Positions 31,030 through 34,217 of a DNA stretch of 34,217 bases are shown piece by piece. Origin of the DNA: Anaerolineae bacterium. GTDB lineage: Bacteria > Chloroflexota > Anaerolineae > Anaerolineales > Villigracilaceae. How positions within the stretch are numbered: the stretch's first letter is position 1; each line of letters begins with the position of its first letter. The DNA lies in NCBI GenBank assembly GCA_018648605.1, contig JABGQU010000016.1, positions 1 to 34,217 of the forward strand, given 5' to 3'. Under the pieces are notes generated by a model, which was given only the letters and a program-made list of their open reading frames with translations, was not told the origin of the DNA and ran no database searches. The position numbers were made by a program, and so were the translations under genes.

Positions 31030-32181
31030 CTAAACCTTCTTTAAAATATGGGTCAGGATACTCGCTCCAGAACCGCCGATATTTTGCGCCATGCCAATTT
31101 TTGCATCCTTCACTTGAGTCTCACCACATTCGCCGCGTAGCTGTTGGACGGATTCGACGATCTGATACATGCCTGTTGCGCCAACAGGATGACCGCGTGC
31201 CTTCAAGCCTCCGCGTGTGCAGATCGGTATGCGCCCGCCTTTTGGCGTGATCTCGTTATCTAAACCGAGATTCGGCCCCTTGCCTTCTTCCGCAAACCCG
31301 CATGCCTCGAGCGATAGGGCAGACATGATCGAAAAAGCATCGTGTAATTCAAAGAAATCTACATCATTGGATGTAATGCCCGCCTGCGTATAAGCGCGTT
31401 GTACTGAAAGATATGCCGCCTGCAAAAAGAGCGGGGTCTTTCGTGAGTGAACGCTGATCGTATCGGTAGCAGCTCCACTTCCAAGTATTTGTATTGCCCG
31501 TTTTTCGCCGCGTACGGTGTCGAGGGGTACGATCAATGTTGCAGCAGCCCCGTCGCCGATGGGCGAAGCATCCATTAAATTAATTGGCTCAGCGATCATC
31601 CCTGCGTTGAGATATTGCTTGCTTGTGATCGCGAAAGGTAGACGAGCATTTGGGTTATGTGCGGCGTTGGCATGTGCATTGAGCGAGAATGGTGCAAAAT
31701 CTTCGTGTTTCCAGCCATATTCGTGCATATAACGCTGCATGATAAGTGCATTTAGCCCCACGAAAGAAACGCCTTGCTCTAGCTCCCAATCGGAGTCGGC
31801 AGCTGTGGCAAGCGCGGATGTGACTTCAGTGGGGGCTGAGTCGGTCATTTTTTCCACGCCAACAATCATGGCCGAATCGATCTCGCCCGAAGCGACAGCC
31901 ATGATCCCTGCCCGAAAAGCAGACGCGCCTGATGAGCAAGCCGATTCGATCTTAACAGATTCGCCCTTAAATCCCATCCAATCGGCGATGACTGCGCCTA
32001 AATTATTTTGTTGATCGATCAGCCCAGAGAGCATATTGCCGCTAAAGAGCGCATCGAATTGATTTCGATTTGCGTCTTGTAATGTAGCAACGATTGCCTC
32101 CCCGGCCAAATCTCGGATGGAGCGTCCCCAATGTTCGTCAATTTTTGTTTGACCGATACCAATGATCGCGACTTCGCGCAT
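31030..32181 (-). CDS. thiolase-family acyltransferase (archaeal/SCP-x type)
   Basis: A 383-residue thiolase. The nucleophile Cys is in ESACSSGASAF (near 81), the HDAF motif (ELHDAFSI) replaces the NEAF of classic thiolases, and the catalytic His is in GGLKARGHPVGATG. The C-terminal motif reads NIGGSGAS, without the second active-site cysteine of FadA/PhaA thiolases. This is the SCP-x/archaeal acetoacetyl-CoA thiolase pattern. Archaeal members usually work with a DUF35 OB/Zn-ribbon protein and HMG-CoA synthase in the mevalonate pathway; neither gene is here. GAGG precedes the ATG. A role in lipid or mevalonate metabolism is inferred only. Confidence 0.88.
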   Translation of the reverse strand: MREVAIIGIGQTKIDEHWGRSIRDLAGEAIVATLQDANRNQFDALFSGNMLSGLIDQQNNLGAVIADWMGFKGESVKIESACSSGASAFRAGIMAVASGEIDSAMIVGVEKMTDSAPTEVTSALATAADSDWELEQGVSFVGLNALIMQRYMHEYGWKHEDFAPFSLNAHANAAHNPNARLPFAITSKQYLNAGMIAEPINLMDASPIGDGAAATLIVPLDTVRGEKRAIQILGSGAATDTISVHSRKTPLFLQAAYLSVQRAYTQAGITSNDVDFFELHDAFSIMSALSLEACGFAEEGKGPNLGLDNEITPKGGRIPICTRGGLKARGHPVGATGMYQIVESVQQLRGECGETQVKDAKIGMAQNIGGSGASILTHILKKV

Positions 32182-32250
32182 AGAAAACCTCGTCTTTGTT
32201 GTATACTGTAGCGATAATTCTAACCGAGTGTACTCTCAGGGTCTATCAAA

Positions 32251-32769
32251 ATGAAAAAGATGTGGCGAAAGGCAGTTCTTGACATATTAGCAAATACAGG
32301 AGCGTTAGGCAAAGAATCTGCCGAGTATATTCGACGGCATAATGTGCGGATGCATTTTAGGAAGTATTCTAAAAGCACAGGTGCACGTTGGTTTCTCTGT
32401 CGAAATATCTCTCTTAATACACGCTATTATTCTCCCGATACCGCGTTTGGTGATCAGGGGATGCTAAGTTTGCTCGTCCATGAAGTACACCACCTTAAGC
32501 AAGGGATATGGACAGCGCTTTCCGTTTATGGTGAGTTGGATGCCTGGCAGGTTGGTTTTCGTTTTTATAAAAGCGTTCATCCTGTTCGTCTACATGCTGC
32601 TATTGAGGAGATGCTGACCTTACCGCTCAATTATGACCGCAATAATTTACGCCAAGCCGCAAAATTGATGCAGGATTATGCAGGGAAGGGCTATCATATT
32701 AATTGGCTGCCGCTTTATCCGCTACATAAAGAAGTGAAGTATTGGCTGACGCGGAAAATACCAAAATAA
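32251..32769 (+). CDS. putative zinc metallopeptidase-like protein (HExxH), unknown family
   Basis: A 172-residue protein with LLVHEVHHLKQG, an HExxH motif at 77-81, and ELDAW (95-99) downstream, whose Glu95 could be the third zinc ligand. The pattern resembles small gluzincin-like proteins such as DUF4157. No signal peptide is seen. CAGGG precedes the ATG by about 10 nt. It is divergent from the thiolase (69 nt apart) and convergent with the PspC gene. Peptidase activity is not proven; it may be a structural or scaffolding relic. Confidence 0.7.
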   Translation: MKKMWRKAVLDILANTGALGKESAEYIRRHNVRMHFRKYSKSTGARWFLCRNISLNTRYYSPDTAFGDQGMLSLLVHEVHHLKQGIWTALSVYGELDAWQVGFRFYKSVHPVRLHAAIEEMLTLPLNYDRNNLRQAAKLMQDYAGKGYHINWLPLYPLHKEVKYWLTRKIPK

Positions 32770-32811
32770 TTTTTAGTCATTTTTTTATCTTTAATTGAAA
32801 TACTTCCCTTA

Positions 32812-32849
32812 AAAACATTTTGCTCCCGAGTTTAGGAGCAAAATGTTTT
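32812..32849 (-). terminator. terminator of the pspC-like gene
   Basis: AAAACATTTTGCTCC pairs perfectly with GGAGCAAAATGTTTT (15 bp) around an 8-nt loop. On the minus strand it ends in TTTTTAA. It overlaps the stop codon of the gene ending at 32848. Confidence 0.8.
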
Positions 32850-33057
32850 AAGCAGACGGAGCAGGTGCAGGCGGGATCACTATCATCAGGATCAGGTAGG
32901 CGATGAAGATGCCGGGACCCGTGAGGAAGAAAGCCAGCACGAAGAGTAGGCGAATGACGGTGGGATCCATACTTGCGTAGTCGGCTAAACCGCTGCAAAC
33001 GCCAGCGACCATGACGTCGCTTACGCTGCGGTACAATCGTTTAATATTTTCTGACAT
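32848..33057 (-). CDS. PspC-domain membrane protein
   Basis: A 69-residue protein consisting of one PspC domain: the N-terminal YRSVSDVMVAGVCSGLADY (about 9-27) is the family hallmark, followed by MDPTVIRLLFVLAFF and a membrane helix (about 35-62), then a short Pro/Ala tail. PspC domains are linked to envelope stress in the phage-shock system; short ones occur widely in Gram-positive and Chloroflexota genomes. AAAGGAG lies before the ATG. There is no pspA in the window. Confidence 0.88.
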   Translation of the reverse strand: MSENIKRLYRSVSDVMVAGVCSGLADYASMDPTVIRLLFVLAFFLTGPGIFIAYLILMIVIPPAPAPSA

Positions 33058-33133
33058 TTTATTCTCCTTTGTATTTCACTACGTTGTTTACGCAAGGATT
33101 TGATGAAAGTTGCAGAGAAGTTGGGAGAAAACG

Positions 33134-33490
33134 ATGAGGTTGGAACCAGTTCGGTTTATAGGGGAGCAAGTTGAGGTCACATTCGACACGCCGCCGCCCC
33201 TTGAGAAGACACCGCCTTGCCCGGATGGCTTCATCTGGCAGGGGGAGCGTTTTCGTGTGATTGAGTTGCTGAGTGAGCGGAGGGATTTCGAACGGCGTGG
33301 ACGTATGGGGCGAAATATGCGCCCGAGCCACGCAGCGGCGGCATCCACACGCGGATCGTGGGGTGTGGGGAAATTCCATTTCCGCGTGCGCGTTGAAGAT
33401 GGGCGAATTTTCGATCTCTACTATGATCGTGAAGTTAAGAATGTTGATGAACGCAAGGGGAGCTGGTTCTTGTATCGCGAGATGGGTTAG
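33134..33490 (+). CDS. small conserved soluble protein (DUF6504-like)
   Basis: A 118-residue soluble protein. It opens MRLEPVRFIGEQVEVTF and contains PDGFIWQGERFRVIELL and FRVRVEDGRIFDLYYDRE, a pattern I associate with DUF6504, a beta-rich family of unknown function. The middle is rich in Arg (RRDFERRGRMGRNMR). The ATG at 33134 has GGGAG 6-7 nt upstream and is preferred over the TTG at 33110. Its stop overlaps the convergent crcB stop by 3 nt. Confidence 0.7.
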   Translation: MRLEPVRFIGEQVEVTFDTPPPLEKTPPCPDGFIWQGERFRVIELLSERRDFERRGRMGRNMRPSHAAAASTRGSWGVGKFHFRVRVEDGRIFDLYYDREVKNVDERKGSWFLYREMG

Positions 33491-33870
33491 TTGGTAAAAA
33501 AGGCAGTGAAAGTGCGCCCTAGCCAGACTGCACCGAGCCCCAGGACAACGCTTGCGCCAATATTCAAATAGGAGAGCAGGTTTTGCCCGTTGCGCATCAG
33601 GTTGAGGCTGTCTGAACTGAAGGTAGAGAAGGTGGTGAAGGCGCCTAGAAAACCGAGAAAAACAAGTGAGCTGGTTTCGGGGGTGAAGATATCGCGTGCT
33701 TCAGCGAGTTGCGCCAATGCACCGATTAGTAAACAACCAATAAGATTGACAACCAAAGTTCCTAAGGGAAAGCCCGAGACTTTAGTTGAATTTTGTACAA
33801 ATGTGCTGAGTGCGTAGCGCATGATCGCTCCCAGAAAGCCGCCCATACCGATTAAAAGAAAAGTGCCCAT
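33487..33870 (-). CDS. crcB: fluoride channel FluC/CrcB
   Basis: A 127-residue membrane protein with four helices. It carries GGFLGAIMRY near the N-terminus, NLIGCLLIG in the second helix and the fluoride-binding GAFTTFSTFS in the third. It exports fluoride as a dual-topology dimer. The ATG at 33870 is preferred over the ATG at 33885, because GGAG and AGAGG lie just before it. A promoter sits at 33949-33977 and leaves a leader of about 72 nt, which holds a hairpin that does not match the fluoride riboswitch. The stop overlaps the convergent gene. Confidence 0.93.
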   Translation of the reverse strand: MGTFLLIGMGGFLGAIMRYALSTFVQNSTKVSGFPLGTLVVNLIGCLLIGALAQLAEARDIFTPETSSLVFLGFLGAFTTFSTFSSDSLNLMRNGQNLLSYLNIGASVVLGLGAVWLGRTFTAFFTN

Positions 33871-33898
33871 GTGCCTCTGCTCCATACATTAGATTTAG

Positions 33899-33934
33899 TG
33901 GAGTTTTCGCCCAAGGGCAATGATATGAACTCCA
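33899..33934 (-). other. structured leader of crcB
   Basis: TGGAGTT (33899-33905) pairs with AACTCCA (33928-33934); inside is GCCC-AA-GGGC (33909-33918). I do not see the CTGATG or the GGCGATG parts of the known fluoride riboswitch, so its role is open. Confidence 0.4.
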
Positions 33935-33948
33935 GCATAATGCGGAAT

Positions 33949-33977
33949 ATTGTACAAGCGCTGGAGAATATAAGCAA
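33949..33977 (-). promoter_or_regulatory. promoter of crcB
   Basis: On the minus strand TTGCTT (33972-33977), 17 nt, TACAAT (33949-33954). Its -35 box is next to the stop codon of the preceding gene (33981). Confidence 0.55.
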
Positions 33978-33980
33978 GTT

Positions 33981-34217
33981 TTATGAAAGTTTCTTTTTGT
34001 AGGCGTATATTTGCCAGATCAAATATAGTATGCTCAGTAAAAAAACTAAAAAAAGTAATAGTGGATTATTGGCTTTGAATTTGAAAAGTGCCAATCCAAG
34101 ATAAAAGGACAGCGCCCCAAAGGTGACGGCGCCGAGGGTTGCAACTTGTAGTGCAAGAAAATATGCAACGCTATTTCGTTTAAATGTTTCAGGGGAATTC
34201 TTATTTGTCCAGCGAAA
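33981..34217 (-). CDS. membrane protein fragment (5' end outside the window)
   Basis: The minus strand is open from the window edge to a TAA at 33981-33983, giving 78 residues that lack a start. Two hydrophobic helices (about 20-43 and 53-70) are joined by a short basic loop, and the end is KKKLS, a positive-inside-looking tail. It does not match a family I know. It is 111 nt upstream of crcB on the same strand. Confidence 0.6.
   Translation of the reverse strand, partial: FRWTNKNSPETFKRNSVAYFLALQVATLGAVTFGALSFYLGLALFKFKANNPLLLFLVFLLSILYLIWQIYAYKKKLS

Noticed and set aside
33871-33977. Known fluoride riboswitch before crcB
   Set aside because: The conserved core words of that motif are not present; only an ordinary hairpin can be seen.
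1-34217. CRISPR array, integrase, phage genes or complete insertion sequence
   Set aside because: No regularly spaced repeats, transposase, integrase or phage structural gene was found; mobile signals are limited to short non-coding elements.

Overview
The window looks like chromosomal DNA from an Anaerolineae-type member of the Chloroflexota. The evidence is the mix of gene families rather than any single marker. There is a Cys-anchored LysM lipoprotein with a Pro/Thr linker, a PATAN/DUF4388 protein next to an MglA-like GTPase, an archaeal-type thiolase, a DUF2270 membrane protein, indolepyruvate:ferredoxin oxidoreductase, a double-length ThyX-like protein, and membrane-anchored multiheme cytochromes. 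This assignment is inference; no rRNA gene is present to settle it.

Layout. 1-720: a small minus-strand membrane-protein operon including a 25-residue peptide. 720-5965: plus-strand run with a membrane protein, tandem ThyX-like protein and LysM lipoprotein, then a promoter-led operon of DUF4388 protein, GTPase and alpha/beta hydrolase. 6027-7750: recJ and a strong terminator. 7754-7926: a 112-bp MITE-like element with target-site duplication, plus further hairpins. 8072-10547: iorAB. 10559-10780: a dispersed repeat, a terminator and tRNA-Thr(CGU). 10874-14995: GT4 glycosyltransferase, NYN-OST-HTH protein and an OmpR/BaeS-type two-component pair. 14994-16598: hemolysin-III protein, YtxH protein and a DUF948-like protein. 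16724-17374: XRE-cupin regulator with a palindromic operator. 17472-23953: a five-gene minus-strand operon. 24128-29655: bPH-like protein, tyrS, a coupled unknown/DUF2270/hydantoinase trio, and a short carbonic-anhydrase-like gene. 29835-34217: acyltransferase, PilZ protein, thiolase, HExxH protein, PspC, a short DUF6504-like protein, FluC/CrcB and a membrane-protein fragment cut by the window edge.

The most interesting system is the operon at 17472-23953: ArsR-type regulator, octaheme cytochrome of the tetrathionate-reductase (OTR) family, a heptaheme cytochrome fused to an EF-hand loop and a b561-type membrane cytochrome, and two split YeeE/YedE sulfur-transport halves, one carrying a rhodanese domain without its cysteine. 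I infer a quinone-linked extracytoplasmic sulfur oxyanion (or nitrogen oxyanion) redox module coupled to uptake of a reduced sulfur species. It is controlled from a promoter whose -35/-10 spacer is filled by an inverted repeat.

A second theme is gene starts. At least four genes (starts at 12915 -, 16598 -, 24128 + and 30500 -) have a -10 box only 6-7 nt before the start codon and no Shine-Dalgarno, which predicts leaderless transcripts. Other genes in the window have ordinary GGAGG-type sites, so both modes seem to coexist.
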